Shown: piece by piece, positions 54,557 to 61,498 of the stretch
Layout: the number at the start of each line of letters is the position of its first letter
How positions within the stretch are numbered: position 1 is the first letter of the stretch
Source: Emticicia soli
Lineage (GTDB): Bacteria > Bacteroidota > Bacteroidia > Cytophagales > Spirosomataceae
Direction of reading: 5' to 3'
Length of the DNA: 64,000 nucleotides
Assembly (NCBI RefSeq): GCF_037860775.1
Contig: NZ_JBBEWC010000009.1
Coordinates: forward strand, 124,001-188,000
Position numbers and translations under genes: made by a program
Notes under the pieces: model-generated
The model's input: the letters and a program-made list of their open reading frames with translations, nothing else
Told to the model about the DNA's origin: nothing
The model's database searches: none

Positions 54557-55165
54557 ATGAAAACAAAACTTAGTTTCCTAACTATTACTTTTTTATTAAT
54601 TTCTGCATTAAGTTTTGCACAAAAAAGCAAAGGAAAAAAAATCTTCAATGGTAAAGACCTAACCGGATGGGTAGTATATGGTACCGAAAAATGGTATGTA
54701 GAAGATGGCCTTTTGGTATGTGAAAGTGGCCCAGACAAAGAATATGGCTACTTGGGTACTGAAAAAAAATACAAAAACTTTGAGTTGACACTTGATTTTA
54801 AACAAGAAGCAAATGGCAATAGCGGTGTGTTTTTTCACTCATCAGTAAAGGGTACAACTGTAACAGGCTGGCAGGCAGAAGTTGCGCCTCCAGGGCATAA
54901 CACAGGGGGTATTTATGAGTCTCATGGCCGTGGTTGGTTGATTAAACCAGAAGCTGAAAAAGATAAAGCCCTGAAAATGGGAGAATGGAATACAATGACT
55001 GTAAGAGTAGTTGATAACGTAGTAACAACTATCTTGAATGGTACAGAAATGATTAAGCTTGATGATCCTAAAATCGGCGAAAGAGATGGTAGCATTGCGC
55101 TTCAGATTCATAGCGGAGGCGGTATAAAAGTGAAATGGAAAAACATTGTAGTAAGAGAATTATAA
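54557..55165 (+). CDS. DUF1080 / 3-keto-disaccharide hydrolase-like secreted protein
   Basis: The 202-residue protein has a signal peptide (MKTKLSFLTITFLLISALSFAQ). The mature domain shows the DUF1080 concanavalin-like pattern: FNGKDLTGWVVYG, YVEDGLLVCESGP, FELTLDFKQEANGNSGVFFH, the TGGIYESHGRGW stretch, MGEWNTMTVRVVDNVVTTIL, and DGSIALQIHSGGGIKVKWKN. Several members hydrolyse 3-keto-glucosides and 3-keto-disaccharides in the periplasm; others are uncharacterised. A terminator separates it from the MFS gene, yet the neighbourhood (MFS carrier, lactonase, dehydrogenase) fits sugar breakdown. The length is normal for a single-domain form. Confidence 0.92.
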   Translation: MKTKLSFLTITFLLISALSFAQKSKGKKIFNGKDLTGWVVYGTEKWYVEDGLLVCESGPDKEYGYLGTEKKYKNFELTLDFKQEANGNSGVFFHSSVKGTTVTGWQAEVAPPGHNTGGIYESHGRGWLIKPEAEKDKALKMGEWNTMTVRVVDNVVTTILNGTEMIKLDDPKIGERDGSIALQIHSGGGIKVKWKNIVVREL

Positions 55166-55174
55166 AAAAGACTT

Positions 55175-55216
55175 CATAAAAATAGGTCGGGTAGCATTAT
55201 CCGACCTATTTTTATG
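55175..55216. terminator. Intrinsic terminator
   Basis: A perfect 16-bp inverted repeat, CATAAAAATAGGTCGG at 55175-55190 and CCGACCTATTTTTATG at 55201-55216, has a 10-nt loop. The T run inside the outer arm acts as U-tract in the forward direction. It ends the DUF1080 gene, so the MFS gene needs its own promoter. Confidence 0.9.
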
Positions 55217-55257
55217 AGACCCAACCCAAACCAAAGATTTATCAAAACCTAAACACT

Positions 55258-56517
55258 ATGAAACAAGAGAAAACCACATTACAGCACTTGTTTAGTCTGC
55301 CTGTAATTGTTGCTGCACTTGGTTATTTCGTTGATATTTACGATTTGCAATTGTTTGGCATTGTGCGAGTACAAAGCCTTGAGAGCCTCGGGCTTTCTAC
55401 CAAAGAAGAAATATCGTCGGTAGGTACAACAATCATTAATTTTCAGATGATTGGCTTATTACTCGGAGGGATTCTCTGGGGAGTATTAGGCGATAAAAAA
55501 GGGCGTCTTTCGGTACTTTTTGGCTCAATTATTACCTACTCGTTGGCTAATATTGCTTGTGGGCTTATTCCACACATGAATTTTGTTGATAAAGTAGAGG
55601 CTTACAAATGGCTACGTTTTATTGCCGGAATCGGTTTGGCCGGCGAATTAGGCGCAGGTATTACATTGGTATCTGAAGTGTTGCCTAAACACTTACGTGC
55701 TATTGGCACCTCTTTAGTGGCAGGTATTGGTTTGTGTGGAGCCGTAGTAGCAACTTTTACTGTTAAACTTTCGGGCGATTGGGCCATTGCTTATCTGATA
55801 GGTGGTGGTTTAGGGGTTGCCCTATTGTTGCTTCGTGTAGGAGTTATAGAATCGGGTATTTATAAAGATATTGAGAAGAATAAACACGTAACGAAAGGGA
55901 ATTTCTTTGCGTTTTTTACTAATTGGGATCGTTTCGTAAAATACATGAAATGTATAGGTATCGGGCTTCCAACATGGTTTTGTATTGGTATTCTTACATA
56001 TTTCAGCAATGAGTTTGGCGAGGCTATGGGCATTACCGAAAAAGTTGACCCGGGCTTGGCTATTATGTGGGCTTATGTGGGTATATCAGTAGGTGATTTT
56101 ATGAGTGGATTTATCAGCCATTTGTTTAATTCTCGTAAAAAAGCTATTGCTGCTATGATGGCCTTTGCGCTGGTTGGTGTATTATTTTTCTTGTTTTCGG
56201 GCGGTATCAAAAGCCCTGAAATGCTCTATGCCGTATCTTGCTGGTTAGGTTTAGGTACAGGTTACTGGGCCATGTTTGTAACCGTGGGGGCCGAGCAATT
56301 TGGTACAAACCTGAGAGCCACTGCTGCCACAACAGTACCAAATATGGTGCGTGGCACAGTAGTAATCATGACAATACTCTACAAGTTTTTTAAACCCGAC
56401 CAAGGCGTAATTATAGCCGGAGCCATTGTAGGTGCGCTTTGCTTTGCCGTTGGGTTTTACTCAACTTTAACTATACCAGAAACACACGGTAAGGATCTGG
56501 ATTTTATAGAAGAGTAA
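55258..56517 (+). CDS. MFS transporter
   Basis: The 419-residue polytopic inner-membrane protein has about twelve helices. Motif A is GVLGDKKGRLSVLFGS after helix 2. A sugar/aromatic-acid porter-like motif after helix 4 reads LRFIAGIGLAGELGAGITLV, then SEVLPKHLRA. The second half includes WCIGILTYFSNEFGEAMGI-like sequence and ends PETHGKDLDFIEE, a common MFS C-terminus. It probably drives proton-coupled uptake of a sugar or organic acid. The substrate cannot be read. The preceding DUF1080 gene makes a sugar derivative plausible. It is enclosed by terminators on both sides, so it is a single-gene transcript. Confidence 0.92.
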   Translation: MKQEKTTLQHLFSLPVIVAALGYFVDIYDLQLFGIVRVQSLESLGLSTKEEISSVGTTIINFQMIGLLLGGILWGVLGDKKGRLSVLFGSIITYSLANIACGLIPHMNFVDKVEAYKWLRFIAGIGLAGELGAGITLVSEVLPKHLRAIGTSLVAGIGLCGAVVATFTVKLSGDWAIAYLIGGGLGVALLLLRVGVIESGIYKDIEKNKHVTKGNFFAFFTNWDRFVKYMKCIGIGLPTWFCIGILTYFSNEFGEAMGITEKVDPGLAIMWAYVGISVGDFMSGFISHLFNSRKKAIAAMMAFALVGVLFFLFSGGIKSPEMLYAVSCWLGLGTGYWAMFVTVGAEQFGTNLRATAATTVPNMVRGTVVIMTILYKFFKPDQGVIIAGAIVGALCFAVGFYSTLTIPETHGKDLDFIEE

Positions 56518-56538
56518 CATTTTTAAGAGAATAGAAAA

Positions 56539-56575
56539 AATCCCGATGGTAAGTAAAAAGCTTGCCATCGGGATT
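56539..56575. terminator. Intrinsic terminator
   Basis: AATCCCGATGGTAAG (56539-56553) pairs with CTTGCCATCGGGATT (56561-56575) over 15 bp with one G-T pair, around a 7-nt loop. It is flanked by an A run upstream and TTGTTTT downstream and ends the MFS gene. Confidence 0.92.
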
Positions 56576-56855
56576 TTGTTTTATTGCCTAAGTGTTACTT
56601 GCCTGTTGTTTTACAGTTTTACAAATACGTTAAATATTTAATAAACTGCCCTATTATACTTGCTAATGGCTCCGGAATATCATTCCGGGTTACGTATATA
56701 TGCGTAAAAACCCCTAATGAATTCAGTAGTTTTACTCTATGAGCGCAAGGGTATTTACTTTAGTTTTGCAACAAAGATAACCATACTTATGAAACGAAAA
56801 AGTCAACTACTCGCAAAGAAGCTGACCACCGTTTGAGCCCAAAATAACTCGTGCT
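56576..56855 (+). promoter_or_regulatory. Intergenic region with a dyad and a strong -7 element facing a convergent gene
   Basis: After the MFS terminator, this gap holds a perfect dyad CCGGAAT-ATC-ATTCCGG (56672-56688). A second near-dyad TACGTATATATGCGTA lies at 56691-56706. A perfect Bacteroidota -7 element TAGTTTTGC sits at 56761-56769. The only open frame after it is 15 codons long. The region therefore looks like an operator-promoter with no recognised gene and points at the 3' end of the reverse thioredoxin gene. Confidence 0.5.
56789..56836 (+). CDS. Possible 15-residue basic peptide ORF
   Basis: ATG at 56789 opens MKRKSQLLAKKLTTV and stops at TGA (56834-56836). It lies about 20 nt after a perfect -7 element, a normal leader length. 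The peptide is strongly basic with no hydrophobic stretch. It could be a short peptide, the remnant of a lost gene, or chance within a small RNA. Evidence for translation is only its position. Confidence 0.25.
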   Translation: MKRKSQLLAKKLTTV

Positions 56856-57404
56856 CTATAATTTAGTACCTTTATAGGTTGCCTTATAGGTGCCTTCTTT
56901 GTATTGCTCAAAAGACTCTTTCTTATAGCTGTCGCCTCCAAAAAAGGTGATAATCTGATGAAAGGCTTTGGCATCAAGATAGCCCGGTAATGGCTGAATC
57001 ATATTATATTGGTCGTCAAGAAAAACTGTGGTTGGATAACTCAGTTTGCCTTGTAATAGAGCTATTGCTGCCTGATTAGTGTTACTACTCTCGTCAAACT
57101 TGTATTTTACACCACCCACTACTATTTCCTGACGCGTCTCGGCGTCCAACTTTACCATATAAAAATTCTTATTGAGGTAATCAATTACGTCAGGGTTGGT
57201 GTAAGTTTCACGGTCCATTACTTTGCACCAGCCACACCACGCCGTATAAACATCAACGATAGTTTTACGTGGTTCCTTTTGAGTGCGGTTATAAGCCTCT
57301 TGTAGGCTTATCCACTCAACTTCTTTTTTAGGCTCCTTTGTTTGCTGGGCAAGCGAAGCAAAAGTGCTTGTTATTAAAGCTATGAATAAGAATATATTTT
57401 TCAT
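56856..57404 (-). CDS. Periplasmic thioredoxin-family protein (DUF255-like), CGWC
   Basis: The 182-residue protein has a signal peptide (MKNIFLFIALITSTFASLAQ). Its thioredoxin fold has the active site W56-C57-G-W-C60-K, preceded by TIVDVYTA. It also has the cis-proline loop SYPTTVFLDDQ and a PGYLDAKAFHQIITFF end helix. This type is related to the thiol:disulfide relay of DsbD C-terminal domains and DUF255 proteins, and likely reduces or repairs exported proteins. It is the last gene of the reverse sigma factor operon, 48 nt after the barrel protein gene. Co-regulation with envelope stress is a reasonable inference. Confidence 0.9.
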   Translation of the reverse strand: MKNIFLFIALITSTFASLAQQTKEPKKEVEWISLQEAYNRTQKEPRKTIVDVYTAWCGWCKVMDRETYTNPDVIDYLNKNFYMVKLDAETRQEIVVGGVKYKFDESSNTNQAAIALLQGKLSYPTTVFLDDQYNMIQPLPGYLDAKAFHQIITFFGGDSYKKESFEQYKEGTYKATYKGTKL

Positions 57405-57452
57405 GAATGTTTTTTTTATTCAAAAATAGCAATTTATGTACCAAGCTGTATG

Positions 57453-59048
57453 CTAAAAAGGATATTTTGCAGAGAAGAAAACGCCGGCAGTAGCTAGGCG
57501 AACTTTTCCGTAACCTACTTTCCCTAATGGTGTTTTAAAGAATGGTTCTACCTGAAGTGTCAAACGTCTGAAAATCTGACGTTCGTAGCCTACCGATAAA
57601 TTTAAAACACCAAACGGATAAGTCCCCGTTTTACCTACCCAACCTGTGCGCTTGATGCTGGGGTCACTTGGATTTTCGTAGTTATAACGATATTCTTCTT
57701 TCAACATTATATAAGAGGTAAATCCTGTTGATACAAACCAACGGCTATTAGGTTTTTGGGAGAGGTCGTAACGGATATTAAGCGGAATATCCAGCATTTT
57801 ACAAGTGGCATCAATATCTATTATCGGCGATGAAGGATTGTAGTAGCCTGTCCACTCATACTGGTTTGGCAAAGCATTGTATAATTTCAAAGAACGAATA
57901 ACACCCGTTTGTATACTCAAACGATTACTAAAGCGATATTCGACAATAGCTGCCCAGTTGTTACCAATTTTAAATATCTCGTTTGACGGAATAAAGCTAA
58001 AATCTGGCGATAAAGCCAAGCGTATATTAAGCCCTCGGCTGAATGCAGTATTTTCTCTTGGTTTTGCAATAGGCTGTTCAAAAGATGATTCAAAGCTAAC
58101 AACGGGTAGTTTTAAATTGCTATTAAACAAAGGCTTGATAGGGGATAGAACAGCTACTGATACCCATTGCATTGGCTGAATAGTGTTGGCAGAATCAACA
58201 GCAGAGGTATTAACCGAACTTAAATTATTAGGTATAATACCATCAACATCAGTAGGTGTGTTGTTTGAAAGTAAGTTGGTTTTGGTTTTTTCACTCAGCT
58301 TTTGTTCTGTATAATCAGCTCGTTTAGAGGTCTTATCTGGCAAGTTTTCTGATTTTGACTCATTTGTTTTTTTGTCTTTGATAATTGAAGTATTTTTTAC
58401 CCTAGTTGTGTTTCTCAAATCGGTTGACTCTCTCGTTTCCTTGGTATTGTTAGCGTCGGCAATTTCATTACTTTTTTGTTTCAATAAAGTACTTTTTGAA
58501 TCATCTTTCCTGTCTGTTTGCACTGCATCTTCCGCCGATGTTGATTGTAAGTCTTTTCTTAAAATTGCTTTATTAGCCGCTTGAGTTTTATTGATTTCCC
58601 TAGATTCTACTCTGTTTTTGGTCGTATTAACTATGACTGCGTTGTCTGTTTTTGTTGTATTCTCTGGTAAGGTATTATCTACTGTATTGTCCTGATTCTG
58701 TGTAGTTACTTTGTCTGTTGATACATATTTTTGTGCTGCACTATCTGTTGGTTTCAATGTAGATTCTTTAGTTTTTACTTTTGGTGTTGTTATGGCTTCC
58801 GAAGATTTTCTTATAAAGAAATAACTTCCGGTAATCAGCAATAACAATAGAACTACTAGAGGTAAACCCCATTTTAATAGGGTATTACCCGATTTTCCTG
58901 AGCTTGATGGAGGATCGTTGGCTGCATCAAGTTTTTGGCTCATCTTTTTCCATGCATCAGGGTCAAAGCCGATGTCTGCCTTTTCAGCCGATTCTCTGAA
59001 AAGGTCATCAAACTCATCATCTGATAAATCATGTAAGTTTTTGCTCAT
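57453..59048 (-). CDS. Membrane-anchored protein with C-terminal outer-membrane-type barrel, putative anti-sigma partner
   Basis: The 531-residue protein has three parts. Residues 1-57 are cytoplasmic and acidic (LSDDEFDDLFRESAEKADIG), of the kind found next to ECF sigma factors in Bacteroidota. One membrane helix follows (KWGLPLVVLLLLLITGSYFF, about 60-80). A long Thr/Asn/Lys/Glu-rich low-complexity segment then spans about 85-290. The last 200 residues form a PorT-like beta-barrel (IRLALSPDFSFIPSNEIFKI, then a terminal Phe in FFSAKYPF). The sigma gene lies 31 nt upstream. An anti-sigma role for the N-terminus and a sensing or barrel role for the C-terminus are inferred; no classic ZAS zinc motif is present. 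Confidence 0.82.
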   Translation of the reverse strand: MSKNLHDLSDDEFDDLFRESAEKADIGFDPDAWKKMSQKLDAANDPPSSSGKSGNTLLKWGLPLVVLLLLLITGSYFFIRKSSEAITTPKVKTKESTLKPTDSAAQKYVSTDKVTTQNQDNTVDNTLPENTTKTDNAVIVNTTKNRVESREINKTQAANKAILRKDLQSTSAEDAVQTDRKDDSKSTLLKQKSNEIADANNTKETRESTDLRNTTRVKNTSIIKDKKTNESKSENLPDKTSKRADYTEQKLSEKTKTNLLSNNTPTDVDGIIPNNLSSVNTSAVDSANTIQPMQWVSVAVLSPIKPLFNSNLKLPVVSFESSFEQPIAKPRENTAFSRGLNIRLALSPDFSFIPSNEIFKIGNNWAAIVEYRFSNRLSIQTGVIRSLKLYNALPNQYEWTGYYNPSSPIIDIDATCKMLDIPLNIRYDLSQKPNSRWFVSTGFTSYIMLKEEYRYNYENPSDPSIKRTGWVGKTGTYPFGVLNLSVGYERQIFRRLTLQVEPFFKTPLGKVGYGKVRLATAGVFFSAKYPF

Positions 59049-59079
59049 TTTTCTTAAACGGTTTCTGTATAGAAACCTG

Positions 59080-59649
59080 TTAATTTATATTGTTTGTGAG
59101 TGTACTATCAATTTTTATAATCATTTTTCGGAGTGTTTCTCTTGCACGTGATAAATTTGATTTCGATGTTCCTACCGAAATCTGTAATTGTTGTGCAATT
59201 TCTTCGTGCGAATACCCATCAATCACAAAAAGATTAAATACCATTTTATAGCCAGTGGGTAAGCGCTGCACAAGTGCCAGTAATTCGTCATGATTAAGTT
59301 GGCTTAAAGCATTGCCATCAGTTGAAGAAACCTCGTATGCTTCGTCAAGATTTTCGTGGAAATAATGTTTTTGTTGACTCCGATAATAATCTAAGGCTGT
59401 ATTGACGATAATTCTTCTAAACCATGCCTTGAAAGGATAATTAGCATTATACTGCTCGCCTTTTGTAAATACTTTCAGAAAGCTGTCATTCACAATTTCT
59501 AGTGCTTCGTCACGATTCTGGCTATAGCGCAAACATACACCCATAGCAAAGCCATAGTAGTGCCTGTAAAGCTTTTCCTGGCTTTTTCGGTCACCCTTCA
59601 CACTTGCAATAAGTAATTCTTCCGGACTATCAGGCAAATGATTTACCAT
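59080..59649 (-). CDS. ECF-type RNA polymerase sigma factor
   Basis: The 189-residue protein has region 2 at about 22-90 (LYRHYYGFAMGVCLRYSQNR, DEALEIVNDSFLKVF, PFKAWFRRIIVNTALDYYRS) and region 4 at about 125-180 (LPTGYKMVFNLFVIDGYSHE, EIAQQLQISVGTSKSNLSRA). The length and HTH are normal for Bacteroidota group ECF factors. It heads the reverse operon sigma - membrane/barrel protein - thioredoxin. Such pairs usually answer envelope signals; the target promoters cannot be seen here. The 207-bp gap to the divergent YetF-like gene should contain its promoter; no clear -7 element is visible on the reverse strand. Confidence 0.94.
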   Translation of the reverse strand: MVNHLPDSPEELLIASVKGDRKSQEKLYRHYYGFAMGVCLRYSQNRDEALEIVNDSFLKVFTKGEQYNANYPFKAWFRRIIVNTALDYYRSQQKHYFHENLDEAYEVSSTDGNALSQLNHDELLALVQRLPTGYKMVFNLFVIDGYSHEEIAQQLQISVGTSKSNLSRARETLRKMIIKIDSTLTNNIN

Positions 59650-59856
59650 AACTGATTTGAATACGTAAAGAAGCGAGCTATGGTTGCGCCTCTACTCATA
59701 AATAATGCTCAACATTAACAAAAAATGCGACAAAAAACAATTTATGAGCGACAACACAGCAATTTTTAATGTTGATGACAATAGTTTTCTGAAACTCAAA
59801 AGTTTCACTAAATTTGATTCTAAGTATATGTTATCGTATCTGAAAAAAATGAGTGT

Positions 59857-60372
59857 ATGGCACCCTATATAGACTTAGTATTAAGAGCAGTATCGGTTTA
59901 TCTGTTTATAATTTTTGCTATCAGGCTTTTTGGCAAAAAAGAGCTGGCGCAGCTATCGGTCATAGACCTGGTTTTTATATTACTCATTAGCAATGCTGTA
60001 CAAAATGCGATGGTTGGCCCCGATACTTCTCTGGTAGGTGGGCTTGTAGCTGCAGGTGCTTTGTTTGTAGTTAATTTTGGGTTGAAGAAACTGATAGGGC
60101 GCTACGACTCTATCGGAAAACTGATACAAGGTGAGCCAATTATGCTGATTTACAGAGGGGTGGTACAAGAAAAAAACTTATTATCGGCAGGCTTTACCCA
60201 TGCCGAGCTTGAGGCCGCTATAAGAGAACACGGTATTGAACGAATAGAAAATATTGATTTAGCCATGCTTGAAGTAGATGGCAACATAAGTGTACTAAGC
60301 GACGATTTCAAGACAAAATCTCGCCGTAAGCGTGTGCATAAAACATTGCAAAGCCCCAATGCTACTACATAA
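59857..60372 (+). CDS. YetF-like (DUF421) membrane protein
   Basis: The 171-residue protein has three N-terminal helices (YIDLVLRAVSVYLFIIFAIR, SVIDLVFILLISNAVQNAMV, LVGGLVAAGALFVVNFGL). A cytoplasmic alpha/beta domain follows (IGKLIQGEPIMLIYRGVVQE, then LEAAIREHGIERIENIDLAM and LEVDGNISVL). This is the DUF421/YetF layout in its short form. The function is unknown, though relatives are linked to spore and envelope properties. The C-terminus is basic (KSRRKRVHKT). Its last 8 bases overlap the 3' end of the convergent gene. Confidence 0.9.
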   Translation: MAPYIDLVLRAVSVYLFIIFAIRLFGKKELAQLSVIDLVFILLISNAVQNAMVGPDTSLVGGLVAAGALFVVNFGLKKLIGRYDSIGKLIQGEPIMLIYRGVVQEKNLLSAGFTHAELEAAIREHGIERIENIDLAMLEVDGNISVLSDDFKTKSRRKRVHKTLQSPNATT

Positions 60373-60889
60373 ACATTGTCTGGATTTCTTCTTTCAGAAA
60401 TCTCAACGCATCAGTAGTAGGTTGTTTGTTTTCGGTAATTACACGTTCAAAAACTCTCTTCGATAAATCGATGGCAGGGGCATCAGTAGCTAAATCTCCG
60501 GCCGAGGTATTCACAAGTGTTACTACATCGTTCATAGCCTGACGGATTTTCTCCCATGCTTCATGCGAAAGATACACCTGTTGGGCAAGATTGTGGTTAA
60601 ACTCTTCTCTGATTTCTCTCAACAATAATTGTTGAAAATCAAGCACCTGCATGCCATTATTACCAAGCCTTACCAAGAGGTTGTTTGGGGTAATACGCTC
60701 CAGAAAAAGTGTCATGCGCTCATAAGCCTGCAAGCGGAGCGGAGTAACAAGCTCTGTGTTTTTTTGCTTGATTTCGAGCTGTTTTTGTTCAAATTGTTTT
60801 TGTAGAAAGGTTTGTACAGTCAGGTACATACCATATAAAACTGCTGCTGCGGGAATAAGTATTTTCAGTAATTCGGTCACTAAGGCCAT
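60365..60889 (-). CDS. Conserved membrane-anchored coiled-coil protein of unknown function
   Basis: The 174-residue protein has an N-terminal membrane helix (LLKILIPAAAVLYGMYLTVQ, about 7-27). A charged coiled coil follows (FEQKQLEIKQKNTEL, about 33-48). The cytoplasmic domain is helical (RLQAYERMTLFLERITPNNL, LREIREEFNHNLAQQVYLSH, AWEKIRQAMNDVVTLVN). I recognise it as a recurrent Bacteroidota hypothetical without assigned function. It converges on and overlaps the YetF-like gene by 8 bp. Confidence 0.8.
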   Translation of the reverse strand: MALVTELLKILIPAAAVLYGMYLTVQTFLQKQFEQKQLEIKQKNTELVTPLRLQAYERMTLFLERITPNNLLVRLGNNGMQVLDFQQLLLREIREEFNHNLAQQVYLSHEAWEKIRQAMNDVVTLVNTSAGDLATDAPAIDLSKRVFERVITENKQPTTDALRFLKEEIQTMFM

Positions 60890-60976
60890 TATGATTGTTT
60901 CTTACAGGTTTTTGTTATACAAAATTATAAATTACTCTTTTAGCGAATGTAATGATTGTATGATTATTTTTGTTGA

Positions 60977-61138
60977 TGAAGTTGTTTAGGATTTTAATTA
61001 TTATTTAAAAATCGGGTTGTTTTGAGCGAGCCAAATCAAATGATAAGAGCATAGCAGAGCTATGGTTGAAATCATTTGATGAAGGCGCAGCCAAAATAAC
61101 ACATTTTTAAAGATAAGAAACAATCCTAAATAACTTCA
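60977..61138. repeat. 162-bp imperfect palindromic element, MITE-like
   Basis: The left arm begins TGAAGTTGTTTAGGATT (60977) and the right arm ends AATCCTAAATAACTTCA (61138). Further in, TTTAAAAAT faces ATTTTTAAA, and ATCAAATGAT (61035-61044) faces ATCATTTGAT (61071-61080). The tip is CATAG-CAGAG-CTATG. The arms pair along almost the full length with bulges, so the element can form one long hairpin. It has no ORF, sits directly upstream of the IscA-like gene, and could be a MITE, a structured RNA or a recombination site. Confidence 0.7.
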
Positions 61139-61145
61139 CGACTTG

Positions 61146-61445
61146 ATGAATAACGTGCCGAAACAAATGATAGTATTTACAGAAATAGCAAAAGAAGAAA
61201 TAAGCAAAACACTTAATTCGCCACAAATACCGCCCGGATATGCTCTGCGGATTGGTATAAAGGGTGGTGCTTGTTCGGCAAACTATCTTTTGGGTTTAGA
61301 CAAAGCAACCGAGCAGGATGAAACCTACGAGGTAGACGGCGTAAATGTAGTAATTGACCGCAAACACCTGATGTACCTTATAGGCGTTAAAATAGATTAT
61401 ACTCAAACCGAAGAAGGTATGGGTTTTGTAATTCTGAAAGCCTGA
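61146..61445 (+). CDS. IscA/HesB-fold protein lacking the C-terminal CxC
   Basis: The protein is 99 residues from ATG 61146 (a TTG three bases earlier is less likely). The A-type iron-sulfur carrier fold is clear: MIVFTEIAKEEISKTL, LRIGIKGGACSANYLLGLDK, VNVVIDRKHLMYLIGVKIDY, GMGFVILKA. The first conserved cysteine is kept (C43 in GGACSA), but the two C-terminal cysteines (CGCG in IscA/SufA/ErpA) are absent, the protein ending in FVILKA. It has only one cysteine in all. Such forms are common in Bacteroidota, and cluster carriage by the classic three-cysteine site is excluded. A dimer could still bind a cluster through C43. A large sensor gene starts 53 nt downstream. Confidence 0.88.
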   Translation: MNNVPKQMIVFTEIAKEEISKTLNSPQIPPGYALRIGIKGGACSANYLLGLDKATEQDETYEVDGVNVVIDRKHLMYLIGVKIDYTQTEEGMGFVILKA

Positions 61446-61498
61446 TTGCTTTTGGCATGGTTTTCGATTAATTATTCCGCGAGAATAAATAAGTGAAA

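Noticed and set aside
54373..54738. Reverse open frame overlapping the starts of two divergent genes
   Set aside because: It covers the promoter region and the signal peptide codons of the DUF1080 gene and has no recognisable features.
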